From positions 559,941-623,940 of the forward strand of contig NZ_RQJO01000007.1 in assembly GCF_003858635.1 (NCBI RefSeq): a stretch of 64,000 nucleotides of DNA. Reading direction: 5' to 3'. Of this stretch, positions 54,957 through 63,298 are shown piece by piece. Within the stretch, counting starts at the first letter, position 1; every line of letters starts with the position of its first letter. The notes beneath the pieces are model-generated. The model made no database searches. It had not been told where the DNA came from and saw only the letters and a program-made list of their open reading frames with translations. A program made the position numbers and the translations under genes. The DNA comes from Larkinella rosea. GTDB taxonomy: Bacteria > Bacteroidota > Bacteroidia > Cytophagales > Spirosomataceae.

Positions 54957-55892
54957 ATGAACCGAAGAACATTCTCCAGTAACCTCCTCAGTGTTTCAAC
55001 CGGTTTGCTCTGTATTCCCAATGCAATAGGGTCTTCCGAAAATGCGGATGACCGATCCGGGAAAATACCCAAAACGGATACACACGTACATTTATTCGAT
55101 TTGAAAAATTTATCCTACGGTTGGTTAAAAAACTCACCCACAATCAACCGTACTTTTGATTTACAGGATTACAAAGAGGCAACGAAAAGTTCGAACATCG
55201 GAAAAATGGTTTTCATGGAAAGCGGAGCGGACGCCCATTTAGGGCTCAAGGAAGCTACCCTGGTAAGTCAGTTGGCCCGATCCGAACCAAAAATCAAGGG
55301 AATCGTGGCCAAGGCGGATCTTACGCAGGGATCCGGTACCGAAAAATCCTTGGAGCAGCTTTGTGAACTCCCCTTGGTGAAGGGCATACGGGCAGATTTT
55401 CCGAAAAATGAGGTCACTTCCAGCGGTTTTTTAGCGGGCTTCAAAGCCTTGGCTAATCGCAAGTTGAGTTTTGACCTGTTGATCTCTCCGCCATTGATGG
55501 CCGAAGCAGTCAAGTTGGCCAAAAAATTTCCAAATACGATTTTTATCCTTGATCACCTGGGAAATCCAAACGTTGGGGAGGTAGATTCAACGCAATGGCG
55601 GAATGGAATCGAGAAATTAGCGGAACTGCCCAACGTAAACTGTAAAATTTCGGGTATTATTACCCGTTTCGGGAAGGATTGGTCGGTCGAAAAAATCAGG
55701 CCCTATATTCTATATGTCATCGAAAAATTCGGGATGGACCGTTTGGTCTTCGCCGGAGATTGGCCCGTAGTCCTGCTGGCCGACTCCTACAAAAGCTGGT
55801 CTGAGGCTTTTGAAAAAATTACCGCCCAATTTTCCGATGAAGAATTACACAAGATCTACCATAAAAATGCCGATCACATTTATAGATTATGA
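54957..55892 (+). CDS. Exported amidohydrolase-2 family protein (sugar-lactonase-like)
   Basis: The start at 54957 (MNRRTFSSNLLSVSTGLLCI) gives a twin-arginine-like leader; the ATG at 54900 would bury it. The TIM-barrel metal motif is DTHVHLFDLKNLSYGWL, followed by MVFMESGAD, FILDHLGNP (His and Asp ligands) and LVFAGDWPV. DTHxHLFD...YGWL resembles L-fuconolactonase and L-rhamnonolactonase type enzymes, which open aldonolactones. The stop overlaps the next gene by four bases (ATGA). The frequent AAAACCG word of the host is rare here, hinting at foreign origin. Confidence 0.8.
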   Translation: MNRRTFSSNLLSVSTGLLCIPNAIGSSENADDRSGKIPKTDTHVHLFDLKNLSYGWLKNSPTINRTFDLQDYKEATKSSNIGKMVFMESGADAHLGLKEATLVSQLARSEPKIKGIVAKADLTQGSGTEKSLEQLCELPLVKGIRADFPKNEVTSSGFLAGFKALANRKLSFDLLISPPLMAEAVKLAKKFPNTIFILDHLGNPNVGEVDSTQWRNGIEKLAELPNVNCKISGIITRFGKDWSVEKIRPYILYVIEKFGMDRLVFAGDWPVVLLADSYKSWSEAFEKITAQFSDEELHKIYHKNADHIYRL

Positions 55893-57055
55893 AAAGCAAA
55901 AACGACATGAATTTTCGGGAAGGTCATCGGGCCTGGTTGTTTTTCCTTTGCTATTGGTTGCTCCATACGTCGATTGCAACCGGCCAGTCAACCCCAGTCT
56001 ACAAAACGGCCAGAAACGGGCGGGTATTTCAGATTTTTCAATTCCCCAGAACTCAAATGCCGCGCATCGATGGGAACAAAAGCGATTGGGCAATCGTACC
56101 TGAAAAGTATACCTACGGTACGGATCTCCTAAGCGATACCGAAGACGGTAAGGGTACTAACATCGACCCCAAAGACCTGGATGTAAAAGTGACCATCGGA
56201 TGGGTCAAAGGGATGAATCGTCTTTATTTTCTCTACGAAGCCTACGACGATTTCTGGGATTTTGGCCGTTTCAACCCCGAGGGGTATATGAACGATATCT
56301 TTGAGCTCGTGGTCGATGGCGATCTTTCAGGAGGTCCTTTTATTCAAAACCCCTTGTATGATCCCGAGCAGATGAAGTGGCAACCGCAGACCGCTGCTTA
56401 TATCGAAAACCATTTTAATTTTAGTGGCGTACACGCACAGAACTACCACATCTATACCCCGCCGGTCAACAATGCATGGGCATTGGTGTGGGGATGCCAG
56501 CCCTGGGTAGCGGAGTTTCCGCACGCAAACTATGCCTATGATTATCATTTTAAACACGGAGAAAGCGGCACCTTGATTTTGGAAGGCTGGATCACCCCCT
56601 ATGACTACGCGCCCCATGAAGGGCCGCAAAAGGCCGTGGAATCGGAACTAAAGGAAAATAAGGTGATCGGCCTCGCTTGGTCGATTTTAGATTTCGACGG
56701 GGGGAAACGGGAGGGCCATATCAACCTCGCCCACAACACCAAAATGGTCAGCAATGCCTCGTATCTCTGTGCCTTTCAACTGATGCCGTTGGAAAAAAAG
56801 TTTTTGGAGCCTATTAAAGCCGCCTGGTCGTTCAAGGTGGTGGACGAAGAAAAAGGAACTGTGGCCTTCAACGATGAATCCATTGGAGTGATCACAAAAT
56901 GGACCTGGGATTTCGGCAATGGGGATACCTCGACGGAACAAAATCCGATTTACCGGTTTACGGCTAAAGGGGTACGTACGGTCATTACCTTAACGGTTGA
57001 AGGGCCCGAAGGCCGTTCCAAACGCACCCGGTATTGGGAAGTGATGATCCGGTAA
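55889..57055 (+). CDS. Secreted CBM9-like / PKD-domain protein
   Basis: The 388-residue protein has a signal peptide (cut near IATGQS). A domain opening with MPRIDGNKSDWAIVPEKYTYG and containing TIGWVKGMNRLYFLYEAYDD is characteristic of CBM9-like carbohydrate-binding sandwiches. A C-terminal PKD domain (about 310-388) is marked by WTWDFGNGDTSTEQNPIYRF. It has no recognisable catalytic site. It probably binds a glycan at the cell surface. It is translationally coupled to the amidohydrolase gene and converges on the beta-helix gene, whose stop is 12 bp away. Confidence 0.78.
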   Translation: MKSKNDMNFREGHRAWLFFLCYWLLHTSIATGQSTPVYKTARNGRVFQIFQFPRTQMPRIDGNKSDWAIVPEKYTYGTDLLSDTEDGKGTNIDPKDLDVKVTIGWVKGMNRLYFLYEAYDDFWDFGRFNPEGYMNDIFELVVDGDLSGGPFIQNPLYDPEQMKWQPQTAAYIENHFNFSGVHAQNYHIYTPPVNNAWALVWGCQPWVAEFPHANYAYDYHFKHGESGTLILEGWITPYDYAPHEGPQKAVESELKENKVIGLAWSILDFDGGKREGHINLAHNTKMVSNASYLCAFQLMPLEKKFLEPIKAAWSFKVVDEEKGTVAFNDESIGVITKWTWDFGNGDTSTEQNPIYRFTAKGVRTVITLTVEGPEGRSKRTRYWEVMIR

Positions 57056-57067
57056 GGCAATCCCTGA

Positions 57068-59086
57068 TCAGCGGTAGAACTCCTGACCCTGCTTGAGGCC
57101 GCGCACGCCGTAGATCACGGAAGGACCACCTACCTCGAGTGCCCCCAAATCCGGCGCTTTTCCGGTAAAATTATCATTTACATTTGGGATGAAAACGCCT
57201 GCATCGACCGCTTTCCCCTTCGGATTAAGTTTAAAATTAAGATCGACTGCGTGATAAACGGGACCCGGCATATTCCCCAACGGTGTACCGGACTTTGCTT
57301 GAACCGGTTTTTGAAGATCTTCAAAAACATCATAATCGACTGTTCTGCCATGGGCTTCAAGACCACTCGCCTTGGTCAGGCTCGTCAAGTTCTTAAATCC
57401 CGCCAGCTTCCCATTGGGTGACAACCAACTGAATTGATTTTCAGGACTTTCAGGACCTTGATTGGGGCGATACCCGTTATAATCAGCCACGGAATAGGCG
57501 GTGGTAAAGGGGAAAGCAGCCACGTTTACCGGCCCGTCCGTACCCAGAATCAAATTATTTCGGTAGTTTGAGTTTGGGTAACTGGCACCCGCGTTACTTT
57601 CCGTAATGAACGTGTTATGATACGCGGTGAGACCCGGTACCCCCCCGTGAATTTTAAGCGCCCCTCCCTGGGGTACATTGTAGAGGATATTCCTGATATA
57701 GTAGGCTGGCCCACCAAACACGGGTTGGGCACTTATGCCATTCTCGGCAGCGTTCACACCCCGATTCCGCATGATGCGAATGTTGTGTACACCGCCGTCA
57801 GCCTCAATAAAGTCATCGACCATCAGGTGGAGATCGTTGTTGTAAATATCGATCGACACCGCTTTTAGCTCCTGTTCTTTCTCAGGAGTGCCGTAGGTTG
57901 AGATACCAATGGCATCGTGGAAGAAGGCAATGGAATTATGGGCAATTACATGTCCGGGACCATACACTTTGATGCCATAGTAAGAATCCAGTAGATGCGT
58001 CCCGTACGGAATCAGGCCTTCCCGGTGAGCCGACCAACCGTACAATCGATACCGATCATCCCGGCCAAGCAGGACGTTATCCTGAATAAGAAAGTTTTTT
58101 GAACCGGCGTATTCGGTCACAATACCTTCACCCACATTCTCAAACCGACAATTCCGTATGGTCAAATCACTTGCTCCGGCCAAATGCTTCCGGCCGGCAT
58201 CGAAAACTCGGCCGGCATTCCGAAAGGTAAGCCCCTGAAAAATATGATGTTCGGTGGCCATGACATTAAACAGAATAGCGGCTCCTGCGCCATCAAAAAT
58301 GACCTCGCCATCCCCGGCTGCTTCGATGACAATCGGGCGCTCCGCCGTGCCTTTTGCCGTGAAAAAATAAGTGCCGTCGAAGGGGATGTTATGCCAATCG
58401 GGATAGTTAAGAAGCACTCCCTGATAGAGCCCTCCGTGTATTTTAATAATATCGCCGGGCTGCACCACATCCTCAGCGACCACGTTCCAGTCTCCCTTTG
58501 TATTTTCAGAACCGCCGTAGGCAGAAACCAGACCGGGGTAATTCGGCTTTTCTTTCTCACCCGTATAATACTGGGAATAGACATGCCGTACCCTTCCTCC
58601 ACGGGCAGCCTGTGGCTCGGTACGGGTGGAAACGTTAATTACCTTGACCGCTTCCCCTTCGACCCCATCCGGATCTTCTAATGTAAAACGAGCTTCATAC
58701 CTGGTACCGGGCTTAACGTCCAATATGCTTCCGGCAAACATCGGGGGCGTTGTGTAATCAATTCCCGCCCGTTCGATATGCTCCCCCCCAATTCGGAGGA
58801 GCGGCATTCCCTTTTTCCATTCATTGCCCGATCCCGCGATTCGGTACTCGACCTTTACGGTGGCATTCCGGTTTGCGTCACCATCGATGTACCATTCAAA
58901 CCCCAAATTTTCAAGGGTTGGGGGTTCAACGATAAATTTTTGGCCCTGAACCTTGTTTTGGGCGGCTGAAAGGTGCGGGAGGAGAAAGAGTAGGACGACA
59001 AACCCTCCGATCAGGGTCTGTAACCCGTTTCCTTTCAAGTAGGCGGTTTTTCTGACGTCTTCCCGTTGGAAATAATACGTTTGCAT
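57068..59086 (-). CDS. Secreted right-handed parallel beta-helix protein
   Basis: The 672-residue protein has a hydrophobic N-terminal segment (about 25-43, GGFVVLLFLLPHLSAAQ) after an unusually long basic leader; a later start is possible. An Ig/FN3-like region (about 55-160) precedes coils of a pectate-lyase-type beta-helix (GDIIKIHGGLYQGVLL, IFQGLTFRNAGRVFDAG, FLIQDNVLLGRDDRYRLYG, HVIAHNSIAFFHDAIGIS, NIRIMRNRGVNAAENGISAQ). Such folds are found in polysaccharide lyases, GH28 and epimerases. I cannot assign the catalytic class. With the neighbours it suggests attack on an acidic glycan. Confidence 0.8.
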   Translation of the reverse strand: MQTYYFQREDVRKTAYLKGNGLQTLIGGFVVLLFLLPHLSAAQNKVQGQKFIVEPPTLENLGFEWYIDGDANRNATVKVEYRIAGSGNEWKKGMPLLRIGGEHIERAGIDYTTPPMFAGSILDVKPGTRYEARFTLEDPDGVEGEAVKVINVSTRTEPQAARGGRVRHVYSQYYTGEKEKPNYPGLVSAYGGSENTKGDWNVVAEDVVQPGDIIKIHGGLYQGVLLNYPDWHNIPFDGTYFFTAKGTAERPIVIEAAGDGEVIFDGAGAAILFNVMATEHHIFQGLTFRNAGRVFDAGRKHLAGASDLTIRNCRFENVGEGIVTEYAGSKNFLIQDNVLLGRDDRYRLYGWSAHREGLIPYGTHLLDSYYGIKVYGPGHVIAHNSIAFFHDAIGISTYGTPEKEQELKAVSIDIYNNDLHLMVDDFIEADGGVHNIRIMRNRGVNAAENGISAQPVFGGPAYYIRNILYNVPQGGALKIHGGVPGLTAYHNTFITESNAGASYPNSNYRNNLILGTDGPVNVAAFPFTTAYSVADYNGYRPNQGPESPENQFSWLSPNGKLAGFKNLTSLTKASGLEAHGRTVDYDVFEDLQKPVQAKSGTPLGNMPGPVYHAVDLNFKLNPKGKAVDAGVFIPNVNDNFTGKAPDLGALEVGGPSVIYGVRGLKQGQEFYR

Positions 59087-59179
59087 TCTTTTTTATTTTA
59101 AATAGGCGTATGTCTAACTAATTTCTCCACGTCGTGAAAAACCGCTTGTTTTCCAGTCAATCCATTCTAAACCAATTTA

Positions 59180-60913
59180 TTAAGGTTTGCCCTTCAGTTG
59201 ATTCCGCACATTAGCTACCTCTTTTTCAAGGATGGCGCCTGCGTTATTGTTGAAATTTAACCGGATGTAGGAGGTTACTTTGGAAATATCGGCATCGCTC
59301 AAAAAATCATGCTTGGGCATTTCGCCATTGAAGAGCTTGCCATTGACTCGAATCGGCCCCTTAAGACCCTCTAATAATACGGTGATTAGCCTCTTTTTAT
59401 CGCCGGTTACCCAGTCCGATCCTTCTAGGGGAGGAAAACGACTCCCGTCTCCCTTGCCGTTTTCCTGATGGCAGGAAATACAATAAACCGTATAGATTCT
59501 CCGACCGTCATCCGCTATGCCTTTGACCAGGTTATCTTTGACTTTATCCGGAGTCTTCAGGTGGGTTAGCATCTTACGATTTTCCATTTTTGCCAACTGA
59601 TCCCTTCCGAAATTATCTTTGTTTCCCTTAAACATGATTCGCCATATCTTTCCCGTAGTAATATCGCTTACGTACAGGGAGCCATCAGGGCCCATTGCAA
59701 TTCCCATCGGGCGATGAGCCGCTTCCGATGAACTTACAATCGTTTCAAGCTCCGCAAATCCATCGGCAAATACTTCCCAGGAACCTGACGGCGCACCGTT
59801 TTTGAACGGAACAAAACCAATAAAAAAACCGGATTGCGGGTAGGGGGCCCGGTTACTGGATCCGTGAAAAGCGATAAACGCGCCATTTTTATAATGGTCA
59901 GGGAATTGGTCGCCCGTATAAAAGAAAAGATCATTCGGTGCCCAATGCCCCGGGAAGCCCATAATCGGATCGGCAGGTTTATCCACCGCTTTTAAATCGA
60001 CCCCACGGTATTCGGGAGCAACCATTTTTTTATTTTGCAGCTGGTCATAATAATAGTACGGCCACCCACCGTTCATTCCTTTTTTCACTTCAAAAAATTC
60101 TTCAGACGGTAATACGGTACTTTCCCATTCTGAATAAAGGGAAGGCCAGGTTTGATGTAAACCGTCCCGGCCGTGTTCTACAGCGAATAACGTATGCGTG
60201 GCATGATTCCAGTCCATCGCAATCCCGTCCCGGAGTCCGGTGGCATACCGAACGCCGTCCTTTTGAGTCTGATTAAGTTTATTCGCGTCAAACATCCAGA
60301 TACCGGCGTGTTCAGCGAGTTCAGCGCACGGATATTGACCCGGGCTTCCGGGAATCCGGTTATCAATCTGACAATTATTGCTTATGGAGCCAAAATTGAC
60401 GTACATGTGTCCATCGTCGTCAAAAGCAAGTGATTTGCCAATGTGCTCAGTGAGGTAATTGTCGGTAAGCACAAGTTCAATTTTGCTGTCGGGAAGTAGT
60501 TTATCCGGACTTAGTTTCTGCCGATAGACAGCCCCCTTCGTACTAAAATATAGATAATCCTTATAAATTCTCATGCCGGTGGGGCCATAACCGCTCTCCG
60601 CTTTGTAGTCTCCAAAATAAGCGATCTGGTCAGCCTTACCGTCGTTGTTGCCGTCCCTGATCGCAACATTTCCGGAATCTTGCTTCGCGTAGGTAAGTTT
60701 TACATAAATGTCTCCGTTTTTATTCACGGCCAGATGCCGGGCATGGCCAATGCTATCCGCAACAACCACCGCTTCAAAGCCAGCGGGTAAGAAAAGACCG
60801 CCATTGTTACGATCTCCTGCCGGAAGATTTGATTTTTGAACACATCGGGAGAGGAAGGCACTGGGTATAAAAATCAATAATAGTAGAGAAAAACACGTTT
60901 TCGATAAATTCAT
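59180..60913 (-). CDS. PQQ-type sugar dehydrogenase-like lipoprotein with C-terminal cytochrome c
   Basis: The 577-residue protein has a lipobox AFLSRC (acylated Cys about 24). A six-bladed propeller of the sorbosone/glucose dehydrogenase type follows: FEAVVVADSIGHARHLAVN, GDIYVKLTYAK, GYGPTGMRIYKDYLYF, FAVEHGRDGLHQ, RPMGIAMGPDGSLYVSDITTGKIWR. The C-terminal cytochrome c domain has heme motif CISCH (about 480-484) and a Met-bearing KLFNGEMPKHDFLSDADI segment. It likely oxidises a sugar at the cell surface and passes electrons to a periplasmic carrier. PQQ synthesis genes are absent, so cofactor supply is an open question. Confidence 0.83.
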   Translation of the reverse strand: MNLSKTCFSLLLLIFIPSAFLSRCVQKSNLPAGDRNNGGLFLPAGFEAVVVADSIGHARHLAVNKNGDIYVKLTYAKQDSGNVAIRDGNNDGKADQIAYFGDYKAESGYGPTGMRIYKDYLYFSTKGAVYRQKLSPDKLLPDSKIELVLTDNYLTEHIGKSLAFDDDGHMYVNFGSISNNCQIDNRIPGSPGQYPCAELAEHAGIWMFDANKLNQTQKDGVRYATGLRDGIAMDWNHATHTLFAVEHGRDGLHQTWPSLYSEWESTVLPSEEFFEVKKGMNGGWPYYYYDQLQNKKMVAPEYRGVDLKAVDKPADPIMGFPGHWAPNDLFFYTGDQFPDHYKNGAFIAFHGSSNRAPYPQSGFFIGFVPFKNGAPSGSWEVFADGFAELETIVSSSEAAHRPMGIAMGPDGSLYVSDITTGKIWRIMFKGNKDNFGRDQLAKMENRKMLTHLKTPDKVKDNLVKGIADDGRRIYTVYCISCHQENGKGDGSRFPPLEGSDWVTGDKKRLITVLLEGLKGPIRVNGKLFNGEMPKHDFLSDADISKVTSYIRLNFNNNAGAILEKEVANVRNQLKGKP

Positions 60914-61115
60914 TTTACATCATCGGATAAAAAGATTTTTCCATGCATTCGGGTAAAATTACCAAGGGTTTTATAAAATCCTACGTTTTCCTCGAATCTA
61001 ACCATTTTGTATCCGTTCCCAGGCGAAATACGTTCACACTTTGCTGACAATAAATCAGTTATTTATAAGCGATCCGGGTTTGGATTCTGATCTGAATGAT
61101 TTTTAGAGAATTTAT

Positions 61116-61583
61116 TCAGAACGGATTCTGGAGGATAAAACCGTTCCAGTCGAGCGCGGATTGGTAGAAATATTCCCGCCAGTTGCCGATCAGGCCTTCC
61201 CGGATTTTGACACTGACCATGCCGTGCGTCGTGGAACCGTAGGTCATCGAAAATTCGCCGGAACCGACCTGCGTTTGCTCGTCGAAGGTGAGGTGATGCC
61301 AGACCATTTGCACCACTTTCGGTCGCCCTTTCCAGCCACCGAAAAACTCGAAAATCCGGTCGCGACCCCGGTAAATCTGCTTATTGGGTGGTTCGGAATA
61401 GATGGCGTCCAGCGTAAAACAGTCAGCGGCTTTGCGACCGTTGTTTTCGTTCAAGCCGGCCGCAACCGTCTGCATCAGATGAATAAACTCTGCTCGATTG
61501 ATCGGTTTTCGGTTGGATAACTGCGCTCGGGAATCGATCAGAAAACCCAAAAAGAAAGTCAGAACAAGTACGGTTTTTTTCAT
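61116..61583 (-). CDS. Secreted NTF2-like (SnoaL) protein
   Basis: The 155-residue protein has a signal peptide (cut near LIDSRAQ) and an NTF2/SnoaL-type cone fold: NNGRKAADCFTLDAIYSEPP, IYRGRDRIFEFFGGW and VQMVWHHLTFDEQTQVGSGEFS. Proteins of this fold range from enzymes to ligand binders, and no catalytic residue can be picked out with certainty. A TATTTTTG box at 61627-61634 on the reverse strand may be its promoter. It lies 56 bp downstream of the oxidoreductase gene. Confidence 0.78.
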   Translation of the reverse strand: MKKTVLVLTFFLGFLIDSRAQLSNRKPINRAEFIHLMQTVAAGLNENNGRKAADCFTLDAIYSEPPNKQIYRGRDRIFEFFGGWKGRPKVVQMVWHHLTFDEQTQVGSGEFSMTYGSTTHGMVSVKIREGLIGNWREYFYQSALDWNGFILQNPF

Positions 61584-61639
61584 TTCAACGAACGGAAAGC
61601 GCTATAGATGGAGCAACGACGCGCTGCAAAAATACATTG

Positions 61640-63298
61640 TCAGGCGGCATCATTTTGTTCGAGTATTTCTTTAGCCGCCCGAATGCCCTGGTAAAATGCT
61701 TCTTCAAAAATCGAAATACCGCTGAGGTCGGAATGGGCAAAAAAGAGCTTGCCGTTGATTGGCTGAGCGGCTTTCCGACGCGACTCGCCCCAGATAAAAC
61801 CGGGTGCAGGTACAATCATGCCGTGTCCCCAAATCCAGCAATCGACGGCGTGAATGTAGGGCATTACGCCCGGATGAGCCGTTTCCAGCTCGGTCAGTAG
61901 CTGCTGAACCCAGGTTTCGTAGGCCGTCTCGTACGCTTTTTGCCGGGCCGTCGCGGGCGGTCCCTGAACGAGCGGCCAGTAAACCGTGATCACTTTCTGA
62001 GGCTCCGCAATATTTAAATGCTGGTGAGTAGCGGTAACGTAACCGACCGACGGGCTTCCGTAAATAACATTATCCCAGCACAACGGCAAACCGCGTCCCT
62101 GCGGTAAACCACTGACGGTCAGATTCGCTACGAGCCAGGGTGAATACTGAAAATCGGCTGAAACCCGATTTTTAAGCAGATTCTGGGTAATGAACTGGGG
62201 AGTGGCCAGCAGAACCTTCCGGGCTTGAATCGAAACCGTTTCCTTATTCAGGACATCATAACACAAAACCTGAACCCCGCGCTCGTTTTCCTGAACCGAA
62301 AAGACCAGCCTATTTGAATGAACGGGTGATTGTGCCTGCTGTTCCAACTGCCTGACCAGAAAGTTGTTGCCTTCGGGCCAGGTCAGCACCGCGTTCGGTT
62401 CGGCATTGGCCGCAACGCCTTTTCGGGAGGCAAAATAATGCAGTCCCGCCCAGGCCGAGGTATTCTCCAGCGTGCTGCCGTAATCATCCTTGCAGCCGTA
62501 TTCCAGAAACCAACGCAAATACGTTGAGGTAAATTGCTGCTCGTTCAGGTAGGTTTCAAAGGAAACCGCATCCCACTTTCGGTAGTTCTCGTCGGTTGAG
62601 GAGTTGCCGAGTGGGATGGCAAATGCATCTTTGCCGTCACTCCCTCTGGCATGTTTCAGTTGTTCGATCAGTTTGAAAAACCGGGTGATTTGCTGTTTGT
62701 CGGCTTCCGGGACACCTACTTCAGGCACCAGACCCGCCTGCCAGTGGCCGTTGATAAAAAGCCGTTCTTCGGGATCGTGGCATAGGTAGTACTCATTGTA
62801 AATCGGCAAACCGGCCGGATCAAAACCGGTAATGGCATGGCATTCTTTCAGAAAATCAAGCAGTTCCCGATTACGCAGGTCTGGAATGGGCAGGTAATGC
62901 GCGCCCCAGGGATAGGCCGAAATCGCATTCTGACCACTGACGGAGTTGCCGCCGGTCTGATTGTCCATTTCGACCAGCAAAACATCGCGCAACCCGTGTT
63001 GCCACAACCACCGCCGGGCCGACAACCCGGCGATTCCACCTCCCACAATCAGGACTTCCGTTTCCAGCGATCGGCTCGGTAAAGGCAGTTTTTCGGGATT
63101 TCGCAGCAAATGCCCGGTCTGGTGATTGGCACCGGCCATGCCACCTTGAATGTGGTTATGGGAATTTATTGAATGGCAGGCGTTTAAGCCAGTTGAGGTG
63201 GCCAGCAAGGCGGTAAATCCCAAACCGGCGGCCTGTTCGAGAAACTGCCGGCGTCCGGGTGATTCCGGCGAATCAGTGGGCGTAGGGGGTCCAGTCAT
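61640..63298 (-). CDS. Tat-leader FAD-dependent amine-oxidase-like protein
   Basis: The 552-residue protein has a leader with twin arginines (GRRQFLEQAAGLGFTALLA) followed by LNAC, possibly a lipobox. The Rossmann FAD motif is VLIVGGGIAGLSARRWLW, with VLLVEMDNQTGGNS after it and a C-terminal LFFAHSDLSGISIFEEAFYQG closing the flavin site. The overall plan is that of amine oxidase/protoporphyrinogen-oxidase-like flavoproteins. It overlaps the spermidine synthase gene by 26 bases, so a role in polyamine oxidation or export-linked metabolism is plausible but inferred. Confidence 0.8.
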   Translation of the reverse strand: MTGPPTPTDSPESPGRRQFLEQAAGLGFTALLATSTGLNACHSINSHNHIQGGMAGANHQTGHLLRNPEKLPLPSRSLETEVLIVGGGIAGLSARRWLWQHGLRDVLLVEMDNQTGGNSVSGQNAISAYPWGAHYLPIPDLRNRELLDFLKECHAITGFDPAGLPIYNEYYLCHDPEERLFINGHWQAGLVPEVGVPEADKQQITRFFKLIEQLKHARGSDGKDAFAIPLGNSSTDENYRKWDAVSFETYLNEQQFTSTYLRWFLEYGCKDDYGSTLENTSAWAGLHYFASRKGVAANAEPNAVLTWPEGNNFLVRQLEQQAQSPVHSNRLVFSVQENERGVQVLCYDVLNKETVSIQARKVLLATPQFITQNLLKNRVSADFQYSPWLVANLTVSGLPQGRGLPLCWDNVIYGSPSVGYVTATHQHLNIAEPQKVITVYWPLVQGPPATARQKAYETAYETWVQQLLTELETAHPGVMPYIHAVDCWIWGHGMIVPAPGFIWGESRRKAAQPINGKLFFAHSDLSGISIFEEAFYQGIRAAKEILEQNDAA

